Positions 8,797-19,981 of a DNA stretch of 64,000 nucleotides are shown here, piece by piece. The notes beneath the pieces were generated by a model. That model saw nothing but the letters and a program-made list of their open reading frames with translations. It ran no database searches and had not been told where the DNA came from. The DNA is from AP-15 sp963799085 (GTDB lineage: Bacteria > Pseudomonadota > Alphaproteobacteria > ATCC43930 > CGMCC-115725), in the NCBI GenBank assembly GCA_963799085.1, contig CAWCWA010000021.1, positions 62,001 to 126,000 on the forward strand, in the 5' to 3' direction. The translations under genes were made by a program, and so were the position numbers. Each line of letters opens with the position of its first letter. Within the stretch, counting starts at the first letter, position 1.

Positions 8797-9300
8797 TCAG
8801 TTGACGCGCTCGTAGGGGAAGCGCTGGACCTTCTCCATGTTCTTCCCTTCGATGCGGATCAGCCGGGTCGTGCCGTCGCGCCGCGGCGAGTGCAGATCGC
8901 CCTCGTTGTAGAGATAGGCCGCACCCGGGCTCAGCGTGTAATCGCGGACCGGCCGCGCCTTGCCGGGCTTGCCCTCGCCCGGACGGGCCACCGGTTCGTA
9001 ATCGGTCATGATCGTCTCGCCCACAGCCTGGCCGTAGATCGCCCAATAGGGCCCGTGATCGTGCGGCTGGCTGTTCTTGGCGCCGTGATGGACATGACCC
9101 AGAATGCAGAAGCCGAGTTCCGGATCCTCATAGAGAACCTTGCGCTCGGGCACGTCGTCGCCGAGATGCGCCTTGACGAAATCCTGGTCCTTCAGCACGT
9201 CCTTGACGAGTTCGCAAACCTTCTTGCGACCTTCAGGGCCCGGATCGGCCTTGAGGATGTTGTGACACTCGGTCGAGAATTGTTCGAGACTGTAGCTCAT
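8797..9300 (-). CDS. Cupin-fold protein (cysteine-dioxygenase-like)
   Basis: This is a 167-residue single-domain protein. The first cupin motif is HDHGPYWAIYGQAVGET, with the His-His-Glu metal ligands of cysteine-dioxygenase-like cupins. The second motif region is GDLHSPRR. There is no signal peptide. A strong ribosome-binding site (ACGGAGGT) precedes the ATG at 9300. The gene lies directly upstream of the Rieske oxygenase remnant on the same strand, suggesting a shared catabolic unit. The substrate is unknown. Confidence 0.65.
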   Translation of the reverse strand: MSYSLEQFSTECHNILKADPGPEGRKKVCELVKDVLKDQDFVKAHLGDDVPERKVLYEDPELGFCILGHVHHGAKNSQPHDHGPYWAIYGQAVGETIMTDYEPVARPGEGKPGKARPVRDYTLSPGAAYLYNEGDLHSPRRDGTTRLIRIEGKNMEKVQRFPYERVN

Positions 9301-9664
9301 CTATGCGACCTCCGTAATGTACCTGGCACAACCCCCGACGGGGCCCGGTGCAGGATCAACAAGAGAAGCTTACCGCAGACCGGCGCCCCGCCGTAAGAGG
9401 TTATGTTCGCGGGATAATGCTGTCGGCCGATAGTGCTTTCCGGTTCCGCCTTGCAGCCGGCCAAGGACTGTATTTGCCAGATCATAATCCAAAACTAGGG
9501 CGTTTTTTACATTAAATTCACTTTCGAGGTTTGTGATTGAGAAGGCGAGACCGACGGCGACCAGACAACTGACGCGCAACCCACCACTCCCCCGGAAGCG
9601 AGTTTGACCCCATATCTCGTCCAATGCGGTTGTCGCAGACCTCCGGAAAGTCAGGTCAATAGCC
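9301..9664. other. Intergenic region between cupin gene and trxC
   Basis: This divergent spacer of 364 bases has no supported gene. The part at 9490-9540 is AT-rich (TTTTTTACATTAAATTC) and is the likely location of the outward promoters. No riboswitch or small RNA was recognised. Confidence 0.5.
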
Positions 9665-10108
9665 ATGATCGAAGACCCTTTGATCATTCCCTGTCCACAT
9701 TGCGACACGCTGAACCGGGTGGCGCAGGAGAAGCTCGCGCAGGGCGGGCGGTGCGGGCAGTGCCATCGACCGCTCTTTACCGGGCATCCCTTGGCGCTCG
9801 GCAAGGAGCGTTTCGAGCGCCATCTCGAAAAGAGCGATGTACCGCTGCTGATCGATTTCTGGGCGCCGTGGTGCGGTCCCTGTCGCTCGATGGCGGCGGA
9901 ATTCGAACGCGCGGCGAGAGAGCTCGAACCGGCGATCCGGCTGGTCAAGATTAATGTCGACGAGGAACCCGAACTGGCTCGGCGCTTTGGCGTCAGCAGC
10001 ATTCCGACGATCGCACTCGTGCGCCACGGTCGCGAATTGGGCCGCACCGCTGGTGCCATGCCCGCCTCCCAACTGCAGCGCTGGGCGCTCGAACGCGCCG
10101 CCGCCTAG
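9665..10108 (+). CDS. trxC: Thioredoxin 2 (TrxC)
   Basis: This is a 147-residue cytoplasmic disulfide reductase. An N-terminal zinc ribbon with Cys pairs at residues 10/13 (CPHC) and 30/33 (CGQC) precedes a thioredoxin fold whose active site WCGPC lies at residues 69-73. The cis-proline region is VSSIPTIAL. Zinc ribbon plus WCGPC is the diagnostic TrxC arrangement, and TrxC is commonly linked to oxidative stress. The gene converges on glnD with 12 bases between stops. Confidence 0.93.
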   Translation: MIEDPLIIPCPHCDTLNRVAQEKLAQGGRCGQCHRPLFTGHPLALGKERFERHLEKSDVPLLIDFWAPWCGPCRSMAAEFERAARELEPAIRLVKINVDEEPELARRFGVSSIPTIALVRHGRELGRTAGAMPASQLQRWALERAAA

Positions 10109-10120
10109 CCGAGCCGGTCT

Positions 10121-12976
10121 TTATTCGGCGGCGGCCGGCGCCGGCTCGGGGACGGGGGCCTTGTTGCCGCGGGCCAGCACCGCTTCGAGGCTCTTGTGGA
10201 TCTGAGCGAGCTTGGCCGGGTGATCAACCTTATGGCCGAACAGGTTCTTGACGTAGAAAACGTCGACGACTTTTTCGCCGTAGGTCGAGATCTTGGCGCT
10301 CGACACCTGCAGGCTAAGCCGGGTCAATTCGCGCGTGACCTCGAACAAGAGGCCGGGACGGTCGCGGCCGTTGACCTCGATGACGGTGTGCGAGGCGCTA
10401 GCCTTGTTGTCGATCAAGACCCGCGGCACAACGGTGAACACGTTGGTCCGGCTCGGCAAAGCCGGCACGCGGGCCAGTTCGCGATGCGGCTTCAGATCGC
10501 CTGTCAGCACATTCTCGAAGACGACGGCGAGCTTGGCGAGCTTGTCCGGGCGGTCGAAGGCGCCGCCCGCCAGATCCTGCACCCAGAAGGTGTCGAGCGC
10601 CATGCCGTTCGACATCGTCATGATCTTGGCGTCGACGATGTTGGCGCCGCTGACCGCGAGCGCCCCTGCCATGCGCGAAAAGAGGCCCGGATGGTCCGCC
10701 GTGTAGAGCGTGATCTCGGTGACTGCACGGCGGGCATCCACGCGTTTTTCGACGGTCAACGGCGCCCCGGTCGCCGCGGCCTCGCGCATCAGCCGGGCAT
10801 GGCGGGCATGCGTCGCGGCGTCGAAGGAGAGCCAGTAGAACGGGTAGCCGCTCTTGGCGAAGGCGGCAAAATCGGCCTCGGTGAAATCGGGCAGCAATTC
10901 GCGTACCTTGGCGAGCGCCGCGGCAACCCGTGAGTCGCGGCCTTCGACCGTCACCCCGCCCGCCATCTTTTCGATGGCGCTGTGATAGAGTTCGCGCAGC
11001 AGTGTGGCCTTCCAACCGTTCCAGACATGAGGTCCGACCGCGCGGATATCGGCAACGGTCAAGATCAAGAGCAGCTTCAGCCGCTCGGGCGACTGCACGC
11101 GTTCGATGAAATCGGCCAGCGTCTTCGGGTCGCTGATGTCGCGCTTGAAGGCGGTGGCGCTCATCAGGAGGTGCCAGCGCACGAGCCACGCCACGGTCTC
11201 CGTCTCTTCGGCGCTGAGCCCAAGCCGCGGCCCGAGCTTCAAGGCCACCTTTTCGCCGAGTTCGGAATGGTCGCCGCCGCGCCCCTTGGCGATGTCGTGC
11301 AGCAGAACCGCCAGATAAAGCGCGCGGCGCGAAACGATCGAGGGCGCCAGTTCGCTCGCCAGCGGCAGTTCCTCCTTAAGAAGCCCGGCTTCAATCTGGT
11401 GGACGATACCGATCGCGAACAGCGTGTGTTCGTCGACCGTGTAGACATGGTACATGTCGTACTGCATCTGCGCCACGACGCGGCCGAAATCGGGAATGAA
11501 GCGGCCGAAGACGCCTGCCTCGTTCATCCGCCGCAACGCGGTTTCCGGGTCATTGCGCGAGGTCAGAATTTCCATAAAGAGGCGGTTTGCCTCGGGGTCC
11601 TCGCGCAGCCGGCGGTCGATCAGCCGCAATGACTGGCTCGCCCGGCGGAGCGCGCGCGGGTGGATGTCGAGCCCATGTTCCTGCGCGACATGAAAGAGGC
11701 GCAGCAGTACGACCGGGTCTTTCTTGAAGAAATCCTCGGATGGGATCGTCAACCGCTCGCCGTCGAGAACAAAGCCGCCGAGCGGGCGCTTGTCGGCGCC
11801 CCAGCGCACCCAGGACAAACGGCGTTTGCGCTGCTGATCAGCCTCCAGGATGGCGCAGAAAATCCGGGTCAGATCGCCGACATCCTTGGCGATCAGAAAA
11901 TAGTGCTTCATGAAGCGCTCGACCCCGCGGCTGCCCGCGTGGTCGGTGTAGCCCATGCGGCGGCCGATCTCGGCCTGCATGTCGAAAGTCAGCCGCTCCT
12001 CGGCGCGGCCGGCGAGGTAGTGGAGATGACAGCGCACCGTCCACAGAAAGTTCTGGGCGCGGGCGAAACGACGCGATTCCTCGGCTGAAAGCACGCCGAG
12101 ATCGACGAGCTTCGCGACGTCGTCGATGCGGTAGATGTATTTGGCGATCCAGAACAGCGTGTGGAGGTCGCGCAGTCCGCCCTTGCCTTCCTTGACGTTG
12201 GGTTCGAGTTGGTAGCGGCTGTCGCCAACGCGGCGGTGGCGCTCGTCGCGCTCGGCGAGCTTGGCCTCGACGAATTGCGCGGCACTGCTCCGCACGACGC
12301 CCGCCTCGAAACGCTTCTTCAAATCGAGGAACAGCGCCTGCTCGCCCCACAAATAGCGCGCTTCGAGAAGGCTCGTGCGGATCGTCAGATCGCTCTTGGC
12401 ATGGTGCAGGCACTCATCTACCGAGCGTGTCGCTTGCCCGACCTTGAGCCCGAGGTCCCAGAGGAAGTAGAGCAGCGACTCGACGACCTGCTCGGTATAG
12501 GGGGTGGGCTTGTAGGGCAGCAGGAACAGGAGGTCGATGTCGGAATAGGGCGCCAGCTCGCCGCGGCCGTAGCCGCCGACCGCAATCAGCGCCAAGCGCT
12601 CGCCCGAAGTCGGGTTCGCCAGCGGATAGAGCTCCCCGGTGACAAGGTCGTAGAGCGCGCGGATCAGCTGATCCATCAGGAAGCATTGCTCGCGCACCGC
12701 CACCGCACCGTTGCCGGTCGCCTCGAAGCGGCGGCGGATTTCGTCGCGGCCGGCGGCGAGCGCCGTCTTCAGCGGCGCCAGAAAGAGGCTGCGTTCGAGC
12801 GCGCGGCGCCGTTGCGAGCGGGCCGCCGCCGCCAGTTCCTCGGCAAGCGCGCGGCGGTCGATGATGTCGCGCTGGCGCACAATGGCGCCGCTCTTGCGCT
12901 CCTCACGCGGCGGCGGTGCTGCGACGGCGGCGCTACGGCGACGCGGGGCGAGATAGGAGGCGGCGCCCGCCAGCAC
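10121..12976 (-). CDS. glnD: [Protein-PII] uridylyltransferase / uridylyl-removing enzyme
   Basis: This 951-residue bifunctional nitrogen sensor uridylylates and deuridylylates PII proteins in response to glutamine. In order it has a nucleotidyltransferase domain (GGYGRGELAPYSDIDLLFL around residues 130-150), a helical linker, an HD phosphohydrolase domain (LLHDIAKGRGGDHSELG) and two C-terminal ACT domains (YTADHPGLFSRMAGAL and VNGRDRPGLLFEVTREL). The frame is intact over 2.9 kb. The start is GTG at 12976, 15 bases after the upstream SDR gene. A later GTG (VRQRDIID) would give a conventional N-terminus, so the first 33 residues are uncertain. Confidence 0.95.
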   Translation of the reverse strand: MLAGAASYLAPRRRSAAVAAPPPREERKSGAIVRQRDIIDRRALAEELAAAARSQRRRALERSLFLAPLKTALAAGRDEIRRRFEATGNGAVAVREQCFLMDQLIRALYDLVTGELYPLANPTSGERLALIAVGGYGRGELAPYSDIDLLFLLPYKPTPYTEQVVESLLYFLWDLGLKVGQATRSVDECLHHAKSDLTIRTSLLEARYLWGEQALFLDLKKRFEAGVVRSSAAQFVEAKLAERDERHRRVGDSRYQLEPNVKEGKGGLRDLHTLFWIAKYIYRIDDVAKLVDLGVLSAEESRRFARAQNFLWTVRCHLHYLAGRAEERLTFDMQAEIGRRMGYTDHAGSRGVERFMKHYFLIAKDVGDLTRIFCAILEADQQRKRRLSWVRWGADKRPLGGFVLDGERLTIPSEDFFKKDPVVLLRLFHVAQEHGLDIHPRALRRASQSLRLIDRRLREDPEANRLFMEILTSRNDPETALRRMNEAGVFGRFIPDFGRVVAQMQYDMYHVYTVDEHTLFAIGIVHQIEAGLLKEELPLASELAPSIVSRRALYLAVLLHDIAKGRGGDHSELGEKVALKLGPRLGLSAEETETVAWLVRWHLLMSATAFKRDISDPKTLADFIERVQSPERLKLLLILTVADIRAVGPHVWNGWKATLLRELYHSAIEKMAGGVTVEGRDSRVAAALAKVRELLPDFTEADFAAFAKSGYPFYWLSFDAATHARHARLMREAAATGAPLTVEKRVDARRAVTEITLYTADHPGLFSRMAGALAVSGANIVDAKIMTMSNGMALDTFWVQDLAGGAFDRPDKLAKLAVVFENVLTGDLKPHRELARVPALPSRTNVFTVVPRVLIDNKASASHTVIEVNGRDRPGLLFEVTRELTRLSLQVSSAKISTYGEKVVDVFYVKNLFGHKVDHPAKLAQIHKSLEAVLARGNKAPVPEPAPAAAE

Positions 12977-12991
12977 GATTGTCTGTCCCCT

Positions 12992-13750
12992 CTAAAGATG
13001 GCGGCCGGCGTCGACGGTAATGATCGACCCCGTGGTATGCGTCAGATGGGTAACGCTGGCGATCACCGCCAGTGCCACGTCATGCGCCTCAATCGCCCGC
13101 TTCAGTGGCGTGGCGGCGGCGGCCTTGGCCATCATCTCCTCGGTGCGGCCGGGGACAAAGCCGGTATGCACCATGCCGGGCGCCACGACGACGACGCGGA
13201 TCTCGGGACCAAGCACGCGCGCGAGCGACATGCTCATCGTGTTGAGCGCCGCCTTGGAGGCGCCGTAGATGATCGAACTGCCGGTGCCGTGCTGGGCCGC
13301 CCCTGAGGAAATGTTGACGATGACCCCGTCGCCGGAGCGGCGCAGCAGCGGGACAAAGGCGCGGATCGTGGCGAAGGGCCCGCGCACATTGGCGGTCAAC
13401 ACCGCGTCGATCAGATCGTCGTCGAGCGCTTCGAGGTCGTGGTGCGGCACCATCCGGGTGAAGCCCGCGGAATTGACCAGGATGTCCGCGCGGCCGTAGG
13501 CGTCTTCGACCGCCGCAGCGACCTTGCGGATCTGCGAGGTGTCTTCGAGCGGGAGGTGCATCGCAAGGTGGCCGCTGCCGGGAAGCTCGGCGATGACCGC
13601 CGCCGCCCGGTCCGCTCCTTTGTTGTAGCCGACGACGACCTGCGCGCCGGCCGCCGCGAATAGCCGCACGCTCGCCGCCCCGATGCCGCTGCTGCCGCCG
13701 GTCACGACGGCGACCTTGCCGGCGAGCGAGAAGGGATTTTCCGCGGTCAT
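12992..13750 (-). CDS. SDR-family oxidoreductase
   Basis: This is a 252-residue classical short-chain dehydrogenase/reductase. The Rossmann motif TGGSSGIG is near residue 17, followed by NSAGF, the catalytic Ser in NISSGAA, the YGASK Tyr-Lys pair and a PGMVHTGF segment. The acceptor after beta2 (VVGYNKG) suggests NADP(H). It is upstream of glnD on the same strand with a 15-base gap, so it could be cotranscribed, but no functional link is known. The substrate is not predictable. Confidence 0.88.
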   Translation of the reverse strand: MTAENPFSLAGKVAVVTGGSSGIGAASVRLFAAAGAQVVVGYNKGADRAAAVIAELPGSGHLAMHLPLEDTSQIRKVAAAVEDAYGRADILVNSAGFTRMVPHHDLEALDDDLIDAVLTANVRGPFATIRAFVPLLRRSGDGVIVNISSGAAQHGTGSSIIYGASKAALNTMSMSLARVLGPEIRVVVVAPGMVHTGFVPGRTEEMMAKAAAATPLKRAIEAHDVALAVIASVTHLTHTTGSIITVDAGRHL

Positions 13751-14046
13751 CGCATCCTCACTGATCTTGTCCGAACTCCCGGACTACCTGCGCGAGAGTT
13801 TGCTTCGCTGCTCACTGCTGCTAGTTCGAGCGCGTCGACTAGCCGAGTACGAGTGTCTAGGTCGTAGCACCGAAAGGCAAGTTCGCCTTCTCGGCTTAGC
13901 CCATCCCAGCTCTAGAGTTGGGATTCTCAAAGGCCGTTAGACAGCGGGGATGGCGCTCAAGCGATCATCCCAGCCGGCTTGGAGGCCGAATGCGCCGCTC
14001 TTCCTCCTCCAAATGCTGGTACACTTGCCGAAAACGGGAGAGTGCG
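13751..14046. other. Intergenic region with an inverted repeat
   Basis: No gene is visible in these 296 bases. A 20-base near-perfect palindrome (TCCCAGCTCTAGAGTTGGGA at 13904-13923) could be a regulator site or a transcript hairpin. There is no T-run after it, so an intrinsic terminator is not supported. Confidence 0.4.
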
Positions 14047-14571
14047 ATGGACCTGTTTGGCATCCTGGCATGGACGCGCACCAGCGTTTATAGCACCCCG
14101 TCGCTGGCCGCACTTGCGTTCGGCGCGGCTGTAGCGTCCGCCATGCCGAGCCACGGTGCCGATCGAGCCGCCACCGTGCAGAAGGCATTCGACGCTTTCT
14201 GCGCCCTAAATTTGCGTTACATCGAGGCACTGTTCGACGCGACGCGGACAACCTGTCGCATCGCCAGCTACCGTCAGGGCTCAATGATTCTCTTTATCGC
14301 CGAGCAGCCGGTCTTTCGCATTCCGGCGGCGCGCAAAGCCTGGGGTATGGCTACCGTACTCACAGCCGGTAAGACGATACGCGACCTCGGAGGGAGCCTT
14401 ATTGGCATCGATTACGTCGGATTGACAGATAGCGAACAGGCGAAGCGCGGGAAGGTTTGGCGGTTCCCCGCCTCGTTTGCAGAGCACCTCCAGGCTGAGG
14501 TCCATGACGGCAACGTCAACACTGACGTCGCCGTAGAAGACCTCGACAGACGGCTGCGGCTTAAGCCATAG
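14047..14571 (+). CDS. Hypothetical exported protein
   Basis: This 174-residue protein has a likely N-terminal signal peptide (LAALAFGAAVASAMPSHGA, cleavage near residue 38). The mature part contains two Cys (DAFCALN and RTTCRIAS) and basic and acidic patches. The ATG at 14047 has a GGGAGA ribosome-binding site seven bases upstream. The open frame extends further upstream, but those codons give a poor N-terminus. I do not recognise the family. Confidence 0.6.
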   Translation: MDLFGILAWTRTSVYSTPSLAALAFGAAVASAMPSHGADRAATVQKAFDAFCALNLRYIEALFDATRTTCRIASYRQGSMILFIAEQPVFRIPAARKAWGMATVLTAGKTIRDLGGSLIGIDYVGLTDSEQAKRGKVWRFPASFAEHLQAEVHDGNVNTDVAVEDLDRRLRLKP

Positions 14572-14695
14572 CCAGCGGTGCTGCCACTTCAGCTCGTGGC
14601 GGCGCGGTCGGCGATGGCGGAGTGCTGACCGGTCTCGGCGCTTGTATTGCCGCGGCCCCGTCTCCTTCCCAGTCTCTCACCTTGCGGGGAATATC

Positions 14696-15211
14696 ATGCA
14701 AGAGGACGGGTCAAAACCAAATTCATTTGACGATTTTCCATATGCCGGTGACGCAACGATTATTCGACATCGGGCATGGGTAGGACACATTGCTGGAATT
14801 TGGGGAGCGTTCGAGCATTTCCTCGATACCGCAACAATCTCGTTGGCGAATGTGCCGCACAACGTTGGATATTGTTTCACAGCTCAGGTGATCGGACCCG
14901 CGAGAAAGCTTGACGCTTACATAGCCATCGCGCGATTGCGCGGCGCTGAAATCCTAACGAAAGAACGTCACGAATTCGCGAACGCTACTGCAAGACTCGC
15001 TGAGCGACGAAATAGGGTGGTGCATGACCCGTGGCTGCTCTTTGAAAAATCTTCCCCAATCCGCTGGGAAGTGACCGCTCGAAGAGTTTTACGGAATAAA
15101 CCGATTCCTGTGTCGGATCAAGAGATGGAGAAGTTGACTAATGAGCTAATTGATCATCAGAATTGGTTCTTGACGCTTCATGAACGCGTTATTAGAGCAG
15201 CGAAAACGTAG
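14696..15211 (+). CDS. HEPN-like hypothetical protein (RxxxxH motif)
   Basis: This 171-residue, mostly helical protein is clearly less GC-rich than its neighbours, which points to horizontal acquisition. The segment ARLAERRNRVVHDPW contains R-N-R-V-V-H, the Rx4-6H arrangement that is catalytic in HEPN ribonucleases. The preceding helix (WGAFEHFLDTA) is also compatible with a HEPN bundle. The ATG at 14696 follows GCGGGGA. There is no partner nucleotidyltransferase (MNT) gene beside it. The function, whether RNase toxin or housekeeping HEPN, is inference from the motif alone. Confidence 0.5.
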   Translation: MQEDGSKPNSFDDFPYAGDATIIRHRAWVGHIAGIWGAFEHFLDTATISLANVPHNVGYCFTAQVIGPARKLDAYIAIARLRGAEILTKERHEFANATARLAERRNRVVHDPWLLFEKSSPIRWEVTARRVLRNKPIPVSDQEMEKLTNELIDHQNWFLTLHERVIRAAKT

Positions 15212-15260
15212 TCTTATGGTCGCCAGACCGCCGTCTGCGGCCGCGCCGTTGGTGCTGATT

Positions 15261-16121
15261 TCATTTCTTCGAGAACTTAGCTCGGACGATTTCCGCCAGC
15301 AGCGGGTTGAAGGCGTCGGCCGCTTCGTACTGCACCCAATGACCGGCGCCGGGGATCACCTCGAAACGAGCCTGCGGCTGGACGCTGCGCAGCGCCTGTG
15401 CGCGCTCGTCGAGATAGGGGTAGGCGGTGGCGTCGCGCCCGCCCCAGATGCCGTCGATCCGCGCCTTCGCTCGCGGCAGCGCCTGCGCCAGCGTATCGGC
15501 GCGCGAGAAGCGGCGGCTCTTGACCCGGCCGCGCGGCGCGTTCGTCGCCTGGATATAGACCGCCAACTCGTCGATCTTCGCGGGATCGGCGATCATCAGC
15601 GCACCGACATTGTGCCGCGCCACGGCCAGGGTTTCGGCTTTCGAGGCGCCCCTAGGCACGCGCTTCAGATCGGTCGGCTGGCGCACCAGGCCGAGCCCGT
15701 TCGAGCCGACGATCGTGAAGCCGTCGAGCCGATCGCCGAGAAGGGCCGCGACGTGTCCGCCGAGCACGCCACCGAACGAGAAGCCGGCAACGTGCAGCGA
15801 GGGCGAGCGAGGCAGCGCGATGTCGAGGCCGGCGACGATGATCCGGGCCAGGCTCTCGGCGGTATGCGGTTCGGGCGGGGTCGCGGACTTGCCGAGCCCC
15901 GGCAGGTCGGGGGCGATGACGGTAAACTCGCGCGCCAGCGGCAGGACATTCCTGATCCAATGCGTCCATGAACCGTAGCCGCCATGAAACAGCGCCAGCG
16001 CCGGCCCGCTCCCCCACCGGCGCCAGACCATGGCGCCGTCGCCGCACGGGGTATCGATCCGCTCTGACTCCGCCGCTACACCCTCGACCAGAGCCATGGT
16101 CTCTTCGCTGATCAACGCCAC
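15261..16121 (-). CDS. Alpha/beta hydrolase
   Basis: This 286-residue alpha/beta-fold hydrolase has the oxyanion-hole motif LFHGGYGSWTHW, the nucleophile elbow GFSFGG, an acid-bearing segment IWGGRDATAYP and the catalytic His in PGAGHWVQYE. It lacks a signal peptide. It resembles esterases and meta-cleavage-product (C-C bond) hydrolases of aromatic degradation, which would fit the Rieske and LigAB genes elsewhere in the window, but it stands alone here. The start may be GTG 16121 or ATG 16097. Confidence 0.85.
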   Translation of the reverse strand: MALISEETMALVEGVAAESERIDTPCGDGAMVWRRWGSGPALALFHGGYGSWTHWIRNVLPLAREFTVIAPDLPGLGKSATPPEPHTAESLARIIVAGLDIALPRSPSLHVAGFSFGGVLGGHVAALLGDRLDGFTIVGSNGLGLVRQPTDLKRVPRGASKAETLAVARHNVGALMIADPAKIDELAVYIQATNAPRGRVKSRRFSRADTLAQALPRAKARIDGIWGGRDATAYPYLDERAQALRSVQPQARFEVIPGAGHWVQYEAADAFNPLLAEIVRAKFSKK

Positions 16122-16284
16122 GCCACGCTCCTCGCCGTCAGTCGCAACCGGCTGATAGCCGGTTTTGCGCCGGTCGCCTAGTGTATCCCTTCGGCACTCC
16201 CCTCGCGCGATGGCGTTACCATATCAGCGAGAGCGGCCATCTCCGGGCGAATTCCGGGCGGGGGCCACCGGCTCGGAGTTGAGG

Positions 16285-16680
16285 ATGGCGATCGGGAATT
16301 TCCAGGAATTGATGTGGGCCCAGGCGTGCGACGCGATGGAGCGGGCGCAACGGCTGCATCGCCAGTTCTTTCACCGTCCGCAGGGTGCGCCCAGTTGGGA
16401 GGCGCCCTGCGACATCTTCGAGACCGATGACGCGCTGACGATCCTGGTGGCGCTGCCGGGCGTCGAGCCCGACCAGATCCGGGTGAGCCTCAGCGCCGGC
16501 GTGCTTGTCGTTACTGGCGAACGGCCGTTGCCGCGCGACCTCGGCCGCGCCCGGATCCACCGCCTCGAAATCCCGCACGGCCATTTCGAGCGGCGCATCG
16601 AATTGCCGACGGCGCGCTTCGAGCTGTTCGGCCGGCATTTCGCCAATGGCTGCCTGATGGTGCAGCTGCACAAGCTTTGA
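16285..16680 (+). CDS. Small heat-shock protein, Hsp20 family
   Basis: This is a 131-residue ATP-independent chaperone. The alpha-crystallin domain runs from about residue 40 (WEAPCDIFETDDALTILVAL) through GVEPDQIRVSL, GVLVVTGERPL and LPTARFE to the final strand GCLMVQLHK. The usual C-terminal IxI motif is not evident. ATG 16285 has GGAG six bases upstream, and upstream in-frame ATGs lack this. It sits 43 bases before lon on the same strand, a common heat-shock pairing. Confidence 0.85.
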   Translation: MAIGNFQELMWAQACDAMERAQRLHRQFFHRPQGAPSWEAPCDIFETDDALTILVALPGVEPDQIRVSLSAGVLVVTGERPLPRDLGRARIHRLEIPHGHFERRIELPTARFELFGRHFANGCLMVQLHKL

Positions 16681-16723
16681 CAGGCGGGGATCGCTTGCGA
16701 CCCGCCAATGCGAGGACATAGTG

Positions 16724-19150
<2,427 letters not shown>

Positions 19151-19168
19151 GCGGCGGCCGCAGCGCCC

Positions 19169-19276
19169 TCAGGTCTTGACGGTTACGGGTTTGGCGCTAG
19201 GCCGCTTGTCGGCGGCCTTCTTCTTTTTCGGCTTCTTGGCTTCCCGGCTCGTCCGCTTCTGCTCCTTGTTGGCCAC
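19169..19276 (-). CDS. Tiny lysine-rich conserved protein
   Basis: This 35-residue, strongly basic protein reads VANKEQKRTSREAKKPKKKK and continues with more Lys. Very short proteins beginning MANKEQ or MANKDQ and followed by SNREKKKPK-like sequence are, from memory, widespread in alphaproteobacteria. A perfect AAGGAGG lies five bases before the second of two consecutive GTG codons, which decides the start at 19276 rather than 19279. The function is unknown. The basic tail suggests nucleic-acid or ribosome association. Confidence 0.65.
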   Translation of the reverse strand: MANKEQKRTSREAKKPKKKKAADKRPSAKPVTVKT

Positions 19277-19431
19277 CACACCCTCCTTGCGCGCTGTCCG
19301 TCGGGAAATATGCCGCGATTGCGCCGCCGCACAACCGCATATCGCCGGTATCGGGTAGAGAAAATCGGGGCCGTCGCGAATAATTTTGCCGGTAATGTGG
19401 TCTTGGCGGTCGGAGTGATAGAAGGGCGCGC

Positions 19432-19981
19432 ATGGGATGGCTCTCCGATCGGCGACGCAGGAGCGGGTTCGAGGCGGCGGTTTTGCCGCATCTCGACGCT
19501 GCCCATGCGCTGGCGCGCTGGCTGGCGCGCAGCGACGCCGACGCCGCCGACATCGTGCAGGAGGCAAGCCTGCGCGCCTATCGTTATTTCGACAGCTATC
19601 GCGGCGGCGACGCCAAGAGCTGGCTTTTGCGCATCGTGCGGCGAACCGCCTACAGCTGGATCGAGCGCAACCGGCCGGCCGCACTGGTTTCGCTCGACGC
19701 GTGGGACGAAAGCGGGGGCGCTCTGCCGCAGGAGGCCGCGCCCCGATGGGATGCCGAGACGATGCTGCAGAACCGCGCCGATCTGCGCCGGCTCGACCGA
19801 TTGATCGAGGCGTTGCCGGCGCCGTTGCGCGAAACCATCGTGCTGCGGGAATTGTTGGAGATGGGTTATCGCGAAATCGCCGAGGTCACCGGCGTGCCGA
19901 TCGGCACGGTCATGTCGCGCCTGCATCGCGCCCGCTCGATGCTCCGCCAAGTCTGGGATGAGGAGAGTCGCCCGGCGATGA
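19432..19981 (+). CDS. ECF-type sigma factor
   Basis: This roughly 182-residue ECF sigma factor has region 2 (ADAADIVQEASLRAYRYF and SWLLRIVRRTAYSWIER) and region 4 (LPAPLRETIVLRELLEMGYR, then IAEVTGVPIGTVMSRLHRA). In the literal sequence it has no stop of its own and is fused in frame to the anti-sigma gene. An ATGA overlap at 19978-19981 in the +1 frame marks where its TGA would be, so one indel near the C-terminus probably created the fusion. GAAGGGC precedes the ATG. Confidence 0.85.

Noticed and set aside
10196..13306. Long plus-strand open frames opposite glnD and the SDR gene
   Set aside because: They are in antisense to clearly conserved proteins, have high-GC shadow composition and no recognisable domains.
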